A stretch of 64,000 nucleotides of DNA from UMGS1002 sp964570825 (GCA_964570825.1 CAZMZJ010000004.1:62001-126000); one strand, 5' to 3'. Counted from the stretch's first letter, positions 27,066 through 35,900 are shown. The notes: generated by a model not told the origin, from the letters alone. A program made the numbers and translations.

Positions 27066-27659
27066 ATGCCGATGATTATAATTGAGGAAAAATGTGCGGC
27101 AGACGGTATTTCGGCGCATTCCGCCGATACCGGCGCCGGCTCCGAAACGACGGGCGCAAATGCTCAAAACAGCGTCACGCCTCCGGCGGCGGACGGAGAG
27201 CGTGAGGAAACACAAGGCAGCGTCTTTGCCGAAAATAACGAAAACAGAAAAGTTTCCGATAAGGCAGCCGAAATATCAGATCTTCGCGCCGAGATAGAGC
27301 GGCTTCGCAGGCAGCTTGATGAGCAGCAGAAGTCGTTTGAACGCATGAGCCGCGAGGTCGCGGAGTTTTCGGAGCTTTTCCCTGAGAAGGATTTAAGCTC
27401 GCTACCGGGCGAGGTCTGGGAAAATGTGCGGCGCGGGATGCCTCTTGCGGCAGCTTATGCCTACGAAGCTGCCCGGCGCGACAAAATCGTCAGATATGCC
27501 GCCGAAGTCAACGCGAAAAACAGGGAATGCTCCGCGGGGCATATTGACGGTCGCGGCGGAACCGACTATTTTTCACCGGCCGAGGTGCGCTCAATGAGCG
27601 CGTCCGAGGTCAGAAACAACTACACAAAAATTTTAGACTCCATGAAACTATGGAGCTGA
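27066..27659 (+). CDS. Phage capsid scaffolding protein
   Basis: The 197-residue acidic protein has a disordered N-terminus and a central coiled coil (AEISDLRAEIERLRRQLDEQ). Its C-terminal motif, YFSPAEVRSMSASEVRNNY then ILDSMKLW, is typical of scaffolds encoded just before HK97-fold coat genes. It would template procapsid assembly and then leave or be degraded; no protease gene is present. The ATG at 27066 has GGAGGTGA (27048-27055) ten bases upstream, overlapping the portal stop. Confidence 0.82.
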   Translation: MPMIIIEEKCAADGISAHSADTGAGSETTGANAQNSVTPPAADGEREETQGSVFAENNENRKVSDKAAEISDLRAEIERLRRQLDEQQKSFERMSREVAEFSELFPEKDLSSLPGEVWENVRRGMPLAAAYAYEAARRDKIVRYAAEVNAKNRECSAGHIDGRGGTDYFSPAEVRSMSASEVRNNYTKILDSMKLWS

Positions 27660-27683
27660 ATAAAATAAGAAAGGAATAAAACT

Positions 27684-28514
27684 ATGGCTATTTCGAATTT
27701 CATACCCACTGTCTGGAGCGAGAATCTTTACACGCAGCTTGACAAGCGGTATATCGCTGTCAGCCACTGCAATCGCGACTATGAGGGAGAAATCAAGGAA
27801 AAGGGCTCGGTCGTCAACATCGTCGGCGTTGGCACTGTCAATGTATTCGACTATACGAAGGACACTGATATGTCGGCTCCGCAGGCTCTCTCGGATACCC
27901 TGCGCACGCTGGTTATCAATCAGGCAAAGGCCTTCAATTTCCAGATAGACGACATTGACCGCGCCCAGTGCACTCCCAAGCTGATGAACGAGGCGATGAA
28001 GGTCGCTGCCTCGGCTCTCGCAAACGCTGCCGACACATACGTTTACTCGCTTTATTCCAATGCCGGCTCGACCATCACAGTGGCCGCGACGACAACCGAC
28101 AACATAATCGGGCACCTTATCGACGCTCGCACCACTCTCTTTACAAAAAACGTGTCTGACGCGGGCGATATCGTTATCGAGGTTTCTCCTCAGGTTGCCG
28201 CGCTGATACTCAAGGCAAAAATCGGACTTTCGACAGACAACAGCGAGCAGCTTGAAAACGGCTGCATCGGCAGCATAGGCGGCTGCAAAATCTATGTTTC
28301 AAACAACATCGCATCGGCGGTTGTTTCGGGCGTGACTTACTACAAATGCCTCGCGCGCACTAAGCGCGCCGTGGCTTTCGCAGAGCAGCTCTCCGAAATC
28401 AGCGCATACCGCCCTGAAAAACGCTTCGCCGACGCCGTCAAGGGTCTGCACCTCTACGGAGCGAAGGTCGTTTATCCCGACGAGATGGTCCTGCTCAACC
28501 TCGGCATAGCATAA
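27684..28514 (+). CDS. Major capsid protein (HK97 fold, P22-coat-like group)
   Basis: The 276-residue protein begins FIPTVWSENLYTQLDKRYIA and HCNRDYEGEIKEKGSVVNI. DYTKDTDMSAPQALSDTLRT, INQAKAFNFQIDDIDRAQ and a central helix follow. These are standard marks of the phage coat family recognised with P22-like portals. It is shorter than P22 gp5 (430), so insertion domains are absent. A separate scaffold gene replaces the delta domain. RBS AAGAAAGGAA. No stop or frameshift is seen, arguing against decay. Confidence 0.9.
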   Translation: MAISNFIPTVWSENLYTQLDKRYIAVSHCNRDYEGEIKEKGSVVNIVGVGTVNVFDYTKDTDMSAPQALSDTLRTLVINQAKAFNFQIDDIDRAQCTPKLMNEAMKVAASALANAADTYVYSLYSNAGSTITVAATTTDNIIGHLIDARTTLFTKNVSDAGDIVIEVSPQVAALILKAKIGLSTDNSEQLENGCIGSIGGCKIYVSNNIASAVVSGVTYYKCLARTKRAVAFAEQLSEISAYRPEKRFADAVKGLHLYGAKVVYPDEMVLLNLGIA

Positions 28515-28641
28515 ACCCAGGTAAAAGGCAAAAGGGCGGAGGCGAACGCGTCTATTCAAAGCGTCTTTTTGAAAAAATTTCCTTGAAATTTTAGATAACA
28601 TTTAATAAAAGAATCGGCTTGCCTTAAGAATTATTCCTCAA

Positions 28642-28672
28642 CCGTCAACCGGGGTTCATATCCCGGCTGACG
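28642..28672 (+). other. Hairpin between coat and connector-like genes
   Basis: CCGTCA..CCGGG pairs with CCCGG..TGACGG around TTCATA-type loop bases, with one mismatch. No T-run follows, so it may be an mRNA stability or processing element in the 223-bp gap. Confidence 0.4.
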
Positions 28673-28737
28673 GCCGGGGCGAAAAATTTACATTAAATGA
28701 AGATGCCGCGAAAGCAAGCGGCGGGAGGTGATATTTT

Positions 28738-29136
28738 ATGGAGAACGAGATTATCTGCACGGAGATTTATGAAGCGGCTCTCGCGCTCATCGGCGAGAAA
28801 AATACCGGAGGCGCAGACGATTACGCCGAGCGCGCGCCGTACCTGCTGGCGGCTTTCTGCGGCGAGGCGGGCGGGCTTGACGCCGTTTTCAGAAGCGCAA
28901 AGGGGCTCCCGGAACAGCCGACCCACGGGGCGGTGATGATTAGGCTTGACTCGGCGTTCCCGCTTTCAAACCGGTTCTCGGGGCCGGCGGCAATGTACCT
29001 CGGCGCGATGCTCGTCATCGACGAGGACGAGGAGCTTTCGGACAAGCTGTACGCAAGGTATTGCGACGCTATGAGCGAGATATGCACAGAAATCCCGGGA
29101 GCGATCGGGGAAATTGCGGATATCTACGGGTTTTGA
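28738..29136 (+). CDS. Small phage head completion / connector-like protein (tentative)
   Basis: The 132-residue acidic, helical protein begins with IYEAALALIGEKNTGGADDYAERAPYLLAAFCGEA. That pattern is seen in small proteins encoded after the coat gene in podovirus-like clusters, which suggests a head-tail adaptor (P22 gp4-like). This is inferred from position and pattern only. GGGAGGTGA precedes the ATG. It is the last gene of the module; a GC-rich terminator follows within 10 bp. Confidence 0.5.
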   Translation: MENEIICTEIYEAALALIGEKNTGGADDYAERAPYLLAAFCGEAGGLDAVFRSAKGLPEQPTHGAVMIRLDSAFPLSNRFSGPAAMYLGAMLVIDEDEELSDKLYARYCDAMSEICTEIPGAIGEIADIYGF

Positions 29137-29143
29137 ACAAAAT

Positions 29144-29176
29144 ACGCCCCCGCCATTGAGGCGGGGGCGTTATTTA
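29144..29176 (+). terminator. Terminator closing the phage-like module
   Basis: ACGCCCCCGCC (29144-29154) pairs perfectly with GGCGGGGGCGT (29160-29170), followed by TATTTAT. Confidence 0.88.
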
Positions 29177-29275
29177 TCTCATTTCCGTTATGTAAACGTG
29201 CCGTCGATTTTACGGGGCTGAACTGTTGGTTTGCGGGCTTGAAAATCCGGCGCTTCTGAGGCGCTTCGCCTCATC

Positions 29276-29310
29276 TGTCATTCGTCATTCGTCATTCGTC
29301 ATTTGTCATT
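29276..29310. repeat. Five tandem 7-bp units (C/TGTCATT)
   Basis: TGTCATT, CGTCATT x3 and TGTCATT lie head to tail. The last copy overlaps the stop codon of hprK (29306-29308). Confidence 0.9.
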
Positions 29311-30238
29311 CGCGCTGAGTTTCAATGTGATTCATCAGCTTTTTATTGAATTCCTCAGCGGTGTTGTAGCCCATTTTCTTGAGGCGGTTGTTCATGGCGG
29401 CGATTTCTATGATGATCGCAAGGTTGCGCCCGGGGCGGACGGGTATGGTTATGCTCGGAAGCTCGATGCCGAGTATGTTGATTTTTTCATCGTCAAGACC
29501 CAGCCTGTCGTACATTTTGCCCTGAACCCAGTGTTCGAGATTGATGACAAGGTCGATTTTTTCAGTGTCGTTCACAGCTCCCATGCCGAACAGGCGGCGT
29601 ACGTCGATTATTCCGATGCCGCGCAGCTCGACATAGTGGCGGATTATCTCGGGCGCGCTGCCGACAAGCGCCTTCGCCGAGACCTTTTTTATTTCAACCG
29701 CGTCGTCAGCGATTAGGCGGTGACCGCGTTTGACAAGCTCAATGGCGGTTTCGCTCTTGCCGACGCCGCTGTCGCCGAGCAGTAGCAGGCCTTCGCCGTA
29801 CACCTCTACAAGGACCCCATGCCGGGTGATCCGGGGCGCCAGGTGCAGATTCAGCGAGGCGATGAGAGACGCCATGAGGGCGCTGGTCTTTTCCTTCGAG
29901 CGCAGAATCGGTACGCCGGCGGCTTTGGCGCCGGTTATGAACTCGTCGAATATTTCAAGGCTCGTGGTTATAATTACGGCGACCGGCTTTGTGTTTATGA
30001 AATTTGCAATTGATGTAGCACGGCCTTCCGGTGACAGCCCGCTCAGGTAGCGGAATTCCGCTTTCCCGATTATCTGGATGCGGCTCGGCTCGAACAGCTC
30101 GAAAAAACCCGCCAGCGCAAGCCCGGGACGGTTTACCTCCGGGTTGGTTATCGGTATGTTCCGGTCTGGTATATATATTTCCTCAAAGCTGAATTCCTCG
30201 ATCAGTTTGGAAAGCGGTATCGAATAGCCTGAATCCAT
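29306..30238 (-). CDS. hprK: HPr kinase/phosphorylase
   Basis: The 310-residue bifunctional enzyme phosphorylates HPr at Ser46 in carbon catabolite control of Firmicutes. The N-terminal domain is followed by Walker A GDSGVGKS near residue 155. The family signature (LVGSAPEII, HYVELRGIGIIDVRRLFG) comes next, then the C-terminal helix. The ATG has AAAGGAGA upstream. It is convergent with the phage-like module, and its stop codon lies in a tandem heptamer tract. Confidence 0.96.
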   Translation of the reverse strand: MDSGYSIPLSKLIEEFSFEEIYIPDRNIPITNPEVNRPGLALAGFFELFEPSRIQIIGKAEFRYLSGLSPEGRATSIANFINTKPVAVIITTSLEIFDEFITGAKAAGVPILRSKEKTSALMASLIASLNLHLAPRITRHGVLVEVYGEGLLLLGDSGVGKSETAIELVKRGHRLIADDAVEIKKVSAKALVGSAPEIIRHYVELRGIGIIDVRRLFGMGAVNDTEKIDLVINLEHWVQGKMYDRLGLDDEKINILGIELPSITIPVRPGRNLAIIIEIAAMNNRLKKMGYNTAEEFNKKLMNHIETQRE

Positions 30239-30424
30239 AAAAATCTCCTTTTATATGAAATTATCATAGCCGCGTTCTAACAAAGTACCTTATTTACGGC
30301 TTGGCGCAGGATTTCATATACAGCTGCATTATATTTATTTTAACATAAAATGTGTTTATTTGAAATACCTAAAATGAATATTTTTAACATAAGCCCGAGA
30401 AAATCAGAACATATTCATAAAAAA

Positions 30425-30460
30425 TTCACAATGTTGTGTTAAAATACTATGATATCATAG
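30425..30460 (+). promoter_or_regulatory. Promoter of the PrsA-like gene with overlapping 14-bp palindrome
   Basis: TTCACA (30425-30430), a 17-bp spacer and TATGAT (30448-30453) form a good promoter in the 343-bp gap after hprK. The perfect palindrome CTATGATATCATAG (30447-30460) covers the -10 box and could be an operator. The leader from about 30460 to 30581 holds no gene. Confidence 0.6.
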
Positions 30461-30581
30461 GAGCACTGTCGGCAGATATCGGAAAAATCAATTTACCGCT
30501 GCGTCGGGCGCCGCTTTTTTGGCCGCTGACATCAGTATCTATCTGCCTGTGCAACCCGGAGTCATTGAAAGGAAACTGTTT

Positions 30582-31598
30582 ATGAAAAAATCGGGACTGC
30601 GCGCCTGCGCGTTCCTTATTGCGCTGATCCTTGCCGCGACCGCCTTTTCAGGCTGCTCGGCTTCAAGACCGGTCAAGAGCACCGACGAAGAACTGGCGGT
30701 AATCGGGCAGGTCCAAGGCTTCGACGTGCTTTACGAGGAGCTTCGATATGTGACAATGAATTATAAACAACAGTTTGAAAAAAAATACGGAGAGGGCATC
30801 TGGGATAACGAAGAAACAGCCGCAAAATACAGGGACGAGCTTCAGGATCTGGTTTTTGATAATATTACCGCCAACTATGCCGTTCTCGCGCTCTGCCAGG
30901 AAGTGGGAATTGATATCGGCGACAAAACTATACAGGACGCGGTAAGCGACTACTTCGACTCTTTCATCAAGGAGATGGGCGGACGCAAAGCTTATATTGA
31001 AAGCCTTAAGGAATATTATGCGACCGACCATTTTCTGCGATTCACAATCGGCGTGGATTACTGCCAGAACGAGCTCTTCTATACCTACACGCAGGACCTA
31101 GGCCTTATTGAAAACGACGAGGATAAAATATATGACTATATAATGGCAGGCAACTTCGTGCGTACTCTGCATGTTTATATCCAGAACGACGAGGGCGACA
31201 ATATTGACAGCAACCGCAAAACAGCCGAAAACGTGCGCGAGCAGCTTCTTGCCGGCGCTGACATTAAAAATTTGATTGGAAGTTCGGTTAACGAGGATTT
31301 CGGGCTTACCACCGGTGACGGCTACTATTTCATGCGCGGCGAGATGGTGAAGGCATACGAGGACGCAGCCTTCTCTCTCGAAATCGGCGGCATCAGCAAT
31401 GTCGTCGAGACCGATTCGGGATTTTATGTCATAGTGAGGCTCGCGCTTGACCCGTCGTATGTGCTGTCCAACCTTTCCAAGCTCGTCGAACAGTATCAGT
31501 ACGCCATATTTAACAAGTATATTGACGAAAAACAGTCGGAGCTTGCGATTTCCCTTAACGATTACGGAAAGAGCATTGATCTGATAAAAATAAAATAA
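30582..31598 (+). CDS. PrsA/SurA-like peptidyl-prolyl isomerase lipoprotein
   Basis: The 338-residue extracellular foldase has a lipoprotein signal peptide ending AFSGCSAS (lipidated Cys near residue 24). An N-terminal SurA-like helical part (VIGQVQGFDVLYEELRYV) follows. The parvulin-type core lies around residues 200-295 (DFGLTTGDGYYFMRGEM, AFSLEIGGISNVVETDSGFYVI). It is inferred to help secreted proteins fold at the membrane surface. The ATG at 30582 with GAAAGGAA upstream is preferred over one at 30519, because only it places the signal peptide at the N-terminus. Confidence 0.85.
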   Translation: MKKSGLRACAFLIALILAATAFSGCSASRPVKSTDEELAVIGQVQGFDVLYEELRYVTMNYKQQFEKKYGEGIWDNEETAAKYRDELQDLVFDNITANYAVLALCQEVGIDIGDKTIQDAVSDYFDSFIKEMGGRKAYIESLKEYYATDHFLRFTIGVDYCQNELFYTYTQDLGLIENDEDKIYDYIMAGNFVRTLHVYIQNDEGDNIDSNRKTAENVREQLLAGADIKNLIGSSVNEDFGLTTGDGYYFMRGEMVKAYEDAAFSLEIGGISNVVETDSGFYVIVRLALDPSYVLSNLSKLVEQYQYAIFNKYIDEKQSELAISLNDYGKSIDLIKIK

Positions 31599-31692
31599 GC
31601 AAAATCAGCGCGGCGGATTGCATAACCCGCCACGCGCAGAATGAAAATTAAAGACAAAAGAATCAGGAATCAGAAGGTCGTTTGATAAACTT

Positions 31693-32694
31693 ATGGGGGA
31701 CTATAATTTCATGAACCGCAGGCTGCGCAGAAAAGTGCGCGTCGGCGTACATTCGGCTGCCGAGGAGAAATCAAAATTCGGCAAAATAACACTGTTCGTT
31801 CTCGTAATCCTTACCGCGGTGGTTATTCTTACAGTGGTCTGGGGCAATTACCTAAAAAGAAAAGCCGCGGAAATCGGAGACGGTAACATCAACAATTCAA
31901 GCATAGCGGCGAGCAACATTACCGCGTCCATTATAGCGGACAACAGCGCGCACACCCTTCCGAAATCAAGCTACAGCGCCGCTTCAGTGCCTGTCATAAA
32001 TGCAAAATATATCACTCTGTCGAGTTATCAGGACATAAACTGGGGCGACAGGGCCGCTTCATACAAATTGAACGGCATCTCAGCCGTATCCCTTGTGCTT
32101 TATTACGGCGGAGGGACGCTTAACTTTTCGTCAAAAACAGCTCAGGCGATGGGATTTCAGGCTTCAAGCACTACAAAAACAAATCTGCATGAAGCTATAG
32201 GTGTGCTCGATGTTGCCGGAATATACACCAGCGGCTGCTTCTATGTAAACTACACCACAAAATCCACGCCCGAACTTATTTCCGTTTACCGCACATACGA
32301 GGCGGCGCTCATTTCGGAGGCAGTCGATGCAGGCTTCTCGGATATACTGCTTTTCGGCTACGGCACAAATGAGTCGGCGGCTATCGAGGCGTCGCTGCTT
32401 ATCAGCGAGGTGCATGAACTAAAAAAGGATGCGGTGCTCGGCGTGGCTATTCCTTACAAGGCGGTCGAATCTTCTTCGGCTGACAAGATATTCGCCGATT
32501 TCGCGGCGTCCGCCAAATTCCTCGCGATTGATTTTTCGGGAGTAAAGGATGAGGCTGCGCTTCTTGGCGAGATAGACAACGTCAAGAGCTATATAAAAAA
32601 GTATAACCTTCGCATAGTGCTGCCCGATTCGCTTTCCGCCTCCGCCGGAAAGCTTGACGAGGCGGGATATAAAAACTGGCAGATTGTTCCGTAA
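31693..32694 (+). CDS. Membrane-anchored protein of unknown function (possible TIM-barrel hydrolase fold)
   Basis: The 333-residue protein has a basic N-terminus, one transmembrane helix (about 32-50) and a Ser/Asn-rich linker. An extracellular domain follows with alternating strand/helix units (GISAVSLVLYYGGGTLNF, AGFSDILLFGYG, DAVLGVAIPY, FLAIDFSG, LRIVLPD). This rhythm resembles a TIM-barrel glycosidase-like or deacetylase-like fold, but no catalytic motif is recognised. The start may be 31693 or the ATG at 31711, which has GGGGGA ten bases upstream. It follows the PrsA-like gene on the same strand. Confidence 0.7.
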   Translation: MGDYNFMNRRLRRKVRVGVHSAAEEKSKFGKITLFVLVILTAVVILTVVWGNYLKRKAAEIGDGNINNSSIAASNITASIIADNSAHTLPKSSYSAASVPVINAKYITLSSYQDINWGDRAASYKLNGISAVSLVLYYGGGTLNFSSKTAQAMGFQASSTTKTNLHEAIGVLDVAGIYTSGCFYVNYTTKSTPELISVYRTYEAALISEAVDAGFSDILLFGYGTNESAAIEASLLISEVHELKKDAVLGVAIPYKAVESSSADKIFADFAASAKFLAIDFSGVKDEAALLGEIDNVKSYIKKYNLRIVLPDSLSASAGKLDEAGYKNWQIVP

Positions 32695-32738
32695 CATATC
32701 TGATATTACATAAGCATAAAATCTGAAAGGTGAAGGAA

Positions 32739-33998
32739 TTGAGAAAACCGGAGCTGCTTTCCCCTGCGGGGAACTTTGAAAAACTCAAGACCGCGCTGCT
32801 TTATGGGGCAGATGCGGTTTATGTCGGCGGGATACATTTCGGAATGCGCTCGGCTGCCGACAATTTCACCGACGCGGAGCTTGAGGAAGCCGTGAATTAC
32901 ACCCACGCGGCGCGCAGAAAGCTTTATGTTACCGTCAACACAATGCCGCGCCACGGCGAGTATCCGGCGCTGAGGGAATATCTTGCGGTGCTCAGGAAAA
33001 TAAGGCCGGACGCGCTGATAGTCGCAGACCTTGGGGTGCTTGCGGAGGTCAGAAAGACAATACCCGATATGTCGGTTCATATATCTACACAGGCAAGCAT
33101 AGTCAGCCCCGAGGCGGCCAAGGCTTACGTTTCCCTCGGCGCGTCCCGGCTGGTGCTTGCGCGCGAGCTTTCTTTGTCCGAAATACGCGCGATAAGGGAC
33201 GAGCTGCCCGACGAGGTGGAAATAGAGGCTTTTGTCCACGGATCCATGTGCGTTTCCTACAGTGGCCGCTGCCTGCTTTCAAATTATCTTGCCGGACGCG
33301 ATGCAAACCGGGGCGAATGCACACAGCCATGCCGGTGGAACTATGTTCTGTACGAGGAAAAACGCCCGGGGCAGGCTATACCTGTCATGGAAAACCAACT
33401 CGGGACGTTTATCATGTCGTCCAAGGATATGTGCATGATCGAGCATATACCTGATTTGATCGACGCCGGCATCAGTTCGTTCAAAATCGAAGGACGTGTC
33501 AAGAGCGCGTATTACACCGCCGTGACTGCCAACGCCTACCGCATGGCTATAGACGCGTATCTTGCCGACCCCGCAAACTACAGGTTCGATAAGGCGCTGA
33601 AAGCCGAGCTTGACAGTGTGTCGCACCGCGAATACTGCACGGGATTTTACTTTGACAACCCGCAGGAAAATCCGCAGCTCTGCTCATCTCCGGGCTATAT
33701 ACGCGACAAGGCTTATTACGCCACGGCTCTCGAGACGCCGCAAGGCGGAATTTTGCCGGGGCTTGAGGAAGAAAACGACGGAGGAAGGCTTTATCTTTTT
33801 GTCCAGCGCAACAAAGTGATTATAAACCGGACAGCGGAAATTATTTCGCCGGGCAAGACCGGACGCGCTTTCGTCGTCCGCGAGCTTTATGATGAGAACG
33901 GCTCGCCGATCGAGTCTACTCCGCATCCGTCGATGAAGTATTTCACGCGGGTGCCGTTCAATGTTAAGCCCGGAGACATCATGAGGGCCGGAGATTAA
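32739..33998 (+). CDS. Peptidase U32 family protein (TrhP/YegQ-like, tRNA uridine hydroxylation)
   Basis: The 419-residue protein opens with RKPELLSPAGNFEKLKTAL and GADAVYVGG. The U32 core motif region is complete: FVHGSMCVSYSGRCLLSNY, then GRDANRGECTQPCRW. The C-terminal U32 beta-barrel is also present (ISPGKTGRAF, FNVKPGDIMR). Family members were named collagenases, but YegQ/TrhP act in 5-hydroxyuridine formation in tRNA using Cys-bound iron-sulfur. The TTG at 32739 with AAAGGTG 6 bases upstream fits best; GTG at 32730 is the alternative. Confidence 0.9.
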   Translation: MRKPELLSPAGNFEKLKTALLYGADAVYVGGIHFGMRSAADNFTDAELEEAVNYTHAARRKLYVTVNTMPRHGEYPALREYLAVLRKIRPDALIVADLGVLAEVRKTIPDMSVHISTQASIVSPEAAKAYVSLGASRLVLARELSLSEIRAIRDELPDEVEIEAFVHGSMCVSYSGRCLLSNYLAGRDANRGECTQPCRWNYVLYEEKRPGQAIPVMENQLGTFIMSSKDMCMIEHIPDLIDAGISSFKIEGRVKSAYYTAVTANAYRMAIDAYLADPANYRFDKALKAELDSVSHREYCTGFYFDNPQENPQLCSSPGYIRDKAYYATALETPQGGILPGLEEENDGGRLYLFVQRNKVIINRTAEIISPGKTGRAFVVRELYDENGSPIESTPHPSMKYFTRVPFNVKPGDIMRAGD

Positions 33999-34087
33999 CG
34001 GCCGGGCGACGCCAAAGGACGTCATGGGACTATTTTCTGTAGAATATCCCCGGATTTCCAATAAACGCATAAAATAAGAGGTCGGAT

Positions 34088-34975
34088 ATGATAGTCAAAA
34101 TTATTGTAGCCATACTTTACGGGATAGTCGAGGGGATTACAGAGTGGCTGCCCATAAGTTCGACGGGGCATCTTATAATTTTCAAGGAATTTATCGGACT
34201 TGACGTCGGCTCGGGGCTCGGGCAGGCTTTCAGCGACGAATTCTGGGAGATGTTCGAGGTGGTTATTCAGCTCGGTGCCATTCTGGCCGTAGCTGTGATG
34301 TTTTTCCGCGCGCTGAATCCGTTTGCTCATTCGAAAAGCGCGATTGAAAAAAAGAGCACATGGAATATGTGGCTCAAAATTATTGTGGCGAGCATTCCGG
34401 CGGCCGCCGTCGGAATAATTCTTGACCGGATTATCGAGAATATTACCGGTCGGGATATCGACGGCTGGCTTTACAACGCCTGGGTGGTTTCGGCGGCGCT
34501 GATTATTTACGGAATACTTTTCATAGCTATCGAACGGGCGCACAGGGGGAAGGAGCCGAAGATCGGGAGCATAGACGAAATCTCCTTTCGGACAGCCTTC
34601 CTTGTCGGCATATTTCAGATGCTGGCGATAATCCCCGGCACTTCGCGCTCAGGCTCGACTATACTCGGAGCCATTCTGCTCGGAATGTCGCGCACTGCCG
34701 CCGCAGAGTTTTCGTTCTTCATGGCCCTTCCGGCGATGGCGGGCGCCAGCTTGATTAAAATGTACGGTTTCTTTGACTATGTCAGCGAGAGCGGTGTGTC
34801 GGTGCCGGCCGACGCATGGGTTACGCTTGCGGCCGCGTTCGCGTCGGCGTTTGTCGTTTCCATGATAGCTATTAAATTTTTAATGGATTTCGTGCGTCGA
34901 CACACCTTTTCGGCTTTCGGCGTCTACCGCATCGCTCTTGGGACCGTTGTCCTTATATACTTCATATTTGCGTAA
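34088..34975 (+). CDS. uppP: Undecaprenyl-diphosphatase
   Basis: The 295-residue integral membrane enzyme recycles undecaprenyl pyrophosphate for peptidoglycan synthesis. The BacA/UppP signatures are EGITEWLPISSTGH (Glu15, Glu19, His28) and PGTSRSGSTI (about 183-192). About eight hydrophobic segments are visible. GAGGT precedes the ATG. The RNase M5 gene follows after 13 bp. BacA-type proteins give some bacitracin tolerance. Confidence 0.95.
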   Translation: MIVKIIVAILYGIVEGITEWLPISSTGHLIIFKEFIGLDVGSGLGQAFSDEFWEMFEVVIQLGAILAVAVMFFRALNPFAHSKSAIEKKSTWNMWLKIIVASIPAAAVGIILDRIIENITGRDIDGWLYNAWVVSAALIIYGILFIAIERAHRGKEPKIGSIDEISFRTAFLVGIFQMLAIIPGTSRSGSTILGAILLGMSRTAAAEFSFFMALPAMAGASLIKMYGFFDYVSESGVSVPADAWVTLAAAFASAFVVSMIAIKFLMDFVRRHTFSAFGVYRIALGTVVLIYFIFA

Positions 34976-34988
34976 TTAAATTGTAAAC

Positions 34989-35597
34989 ATGAATAAGCTT
35001 AAAATACCGTATCCTGTGATCGTCGAAGGCAAATATGACCGGCTGCGCTTAATTTCGGTTATCGAGGCGCAGATAATAACAACCGAGGGCTTCGGAATCT
35101 TCAAGAAGAACGAGAAGGCGGCGCTCGTCCGCGCGCTGGCGGCGAACAGCAGGATAATTGTGTTAACCGACAGCGACGGAGCAGGGAAGGTAATACGTTC
35201 GCATATCTCGCAGCTTGTGCCAAGCGGGCGGCTTATACAGCTATATATACCAAAAATCGAGGGCAAGGAAAGGCGGAAGGCAGTTCCGTCCGCCGAGGGG
35301 ACGCTTGGCGTCGAAGGTATGGAAACCGGGCTGCTCCGAAAACTGTTCGAGCCTTACTCGGATCCGGCTGCCGTCGCCGCTCTGGCCGAGAACCCGCTCT
35401 CAAAAACCGATTTTTATATAGACGGCCTTTCGGGCGGGGCGGGGAGCGCTGCGAAGCGCGACGCGCTCGCATCTGCGCTTGGGCTCCCGGAAGGAATGAG
35501 CGCGAACGCGCTGCTGTCTGCGCTGAGGATGATTTGCCCTTATGAAAAATATCTTGAACTGGTCGGCAGAAGGAATGACGGCTCAAAAAAAATCTGA
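34989..35597 (+). CDS. rnmV: Ribonuclease M5-like Toprim protein
   Basis: The 202-residue protein belongs to the RNase M5 family, which matures 5S rRNA in Firmicutes. The N-terminal Toprim domain has IVEGKYD near residue 11, EGFGIF and VLTDSDGAGK. PSAEGTLGVEGM and the C-terminal half are as in the family. No clear ribosome binding site precedes the ATG, so translation may depend on coupling with uppP. tRNA-Glu lies just downstream. Confidence 0.88.
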   Translation: MNKLKIPYPVIVEGKYDRLRLISVIEAQIITTEGFGIFKKNEKAALVRALAANSRIIVLTDSDGAGKVIRSHISQLVPSGRLIQLYIPKIEGKERRKAVPSAEGTLGVEGMETGLLRKLFEPYSDPAAVAALAENPLSKTDFYIDGLSGGAGSAAKRDALASALGLPEGMSANALLSALRMICPYEKYLELVGRRNDGSKKI

Positions 35598-35662
35598 AAA
35601 ATCAGCAAAAATCTATTGATTTTTCGCGAAAGATATGTTACAATAGTCAAGCCGTCAAAATC

Positions 35663-35737
35663 GGCCCCTTGGTCAAGCGGCTAAGACGACGCCCTCTCAC
35701 GGCGTAATCGTGGGTTCGATTCCCGCAGGGGTCACCA
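35663..35737 (+). tRNA. tRNA-Glu (anticodon CTC)
   Basis: This 75-nt tRNA has the acceptor stem GGCCCCT/AGGGGTC with one G-U pair. The D arm contains GGTCAAGCGG, the anticodon loop reads CTCTCAC (anticodon CTC, positions 34-36), and the T arm is GTGGG-TTCGATT-CCCGC. CCA is encoded. No integrase gene is adjacent, so nothing suggests use as an attachment site. Confidence 0.95.
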
Positions 35738-35776
35738 AAAGCAAAAACCAGTGCATGACACTGGTTTTTGCTTTTA
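35738..35776 (+). terminator. tRNA-Glu terminator
   Basis: GCAAAAACCAGTG pairs with CACTGGTTTTTGC, the flanking AAA/TTTT extend the pairing, and the loop is five bases. It starts directly after the CCA end. Confidence 0.92.
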
Positions 35777-35900
35777 GTGACTTAATTTATTCAGAGGCTG
35801 AAAACTGCAGGGCTTCTTTCACACGTGTGTTCAAGTCCATAATAATGCCTTTGCAGCTTGGGCATAATATGTCCGTATAAACCGTACCGGAGGTATGACT

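Noticed and set aside
35663..35737. tRNA-Glu as an integration site for the phage-like module
   Set aside because: It lies about 6.5 kb away, its 3' end is not duplicated near the module as far as I could see, and no integrase gene is present.
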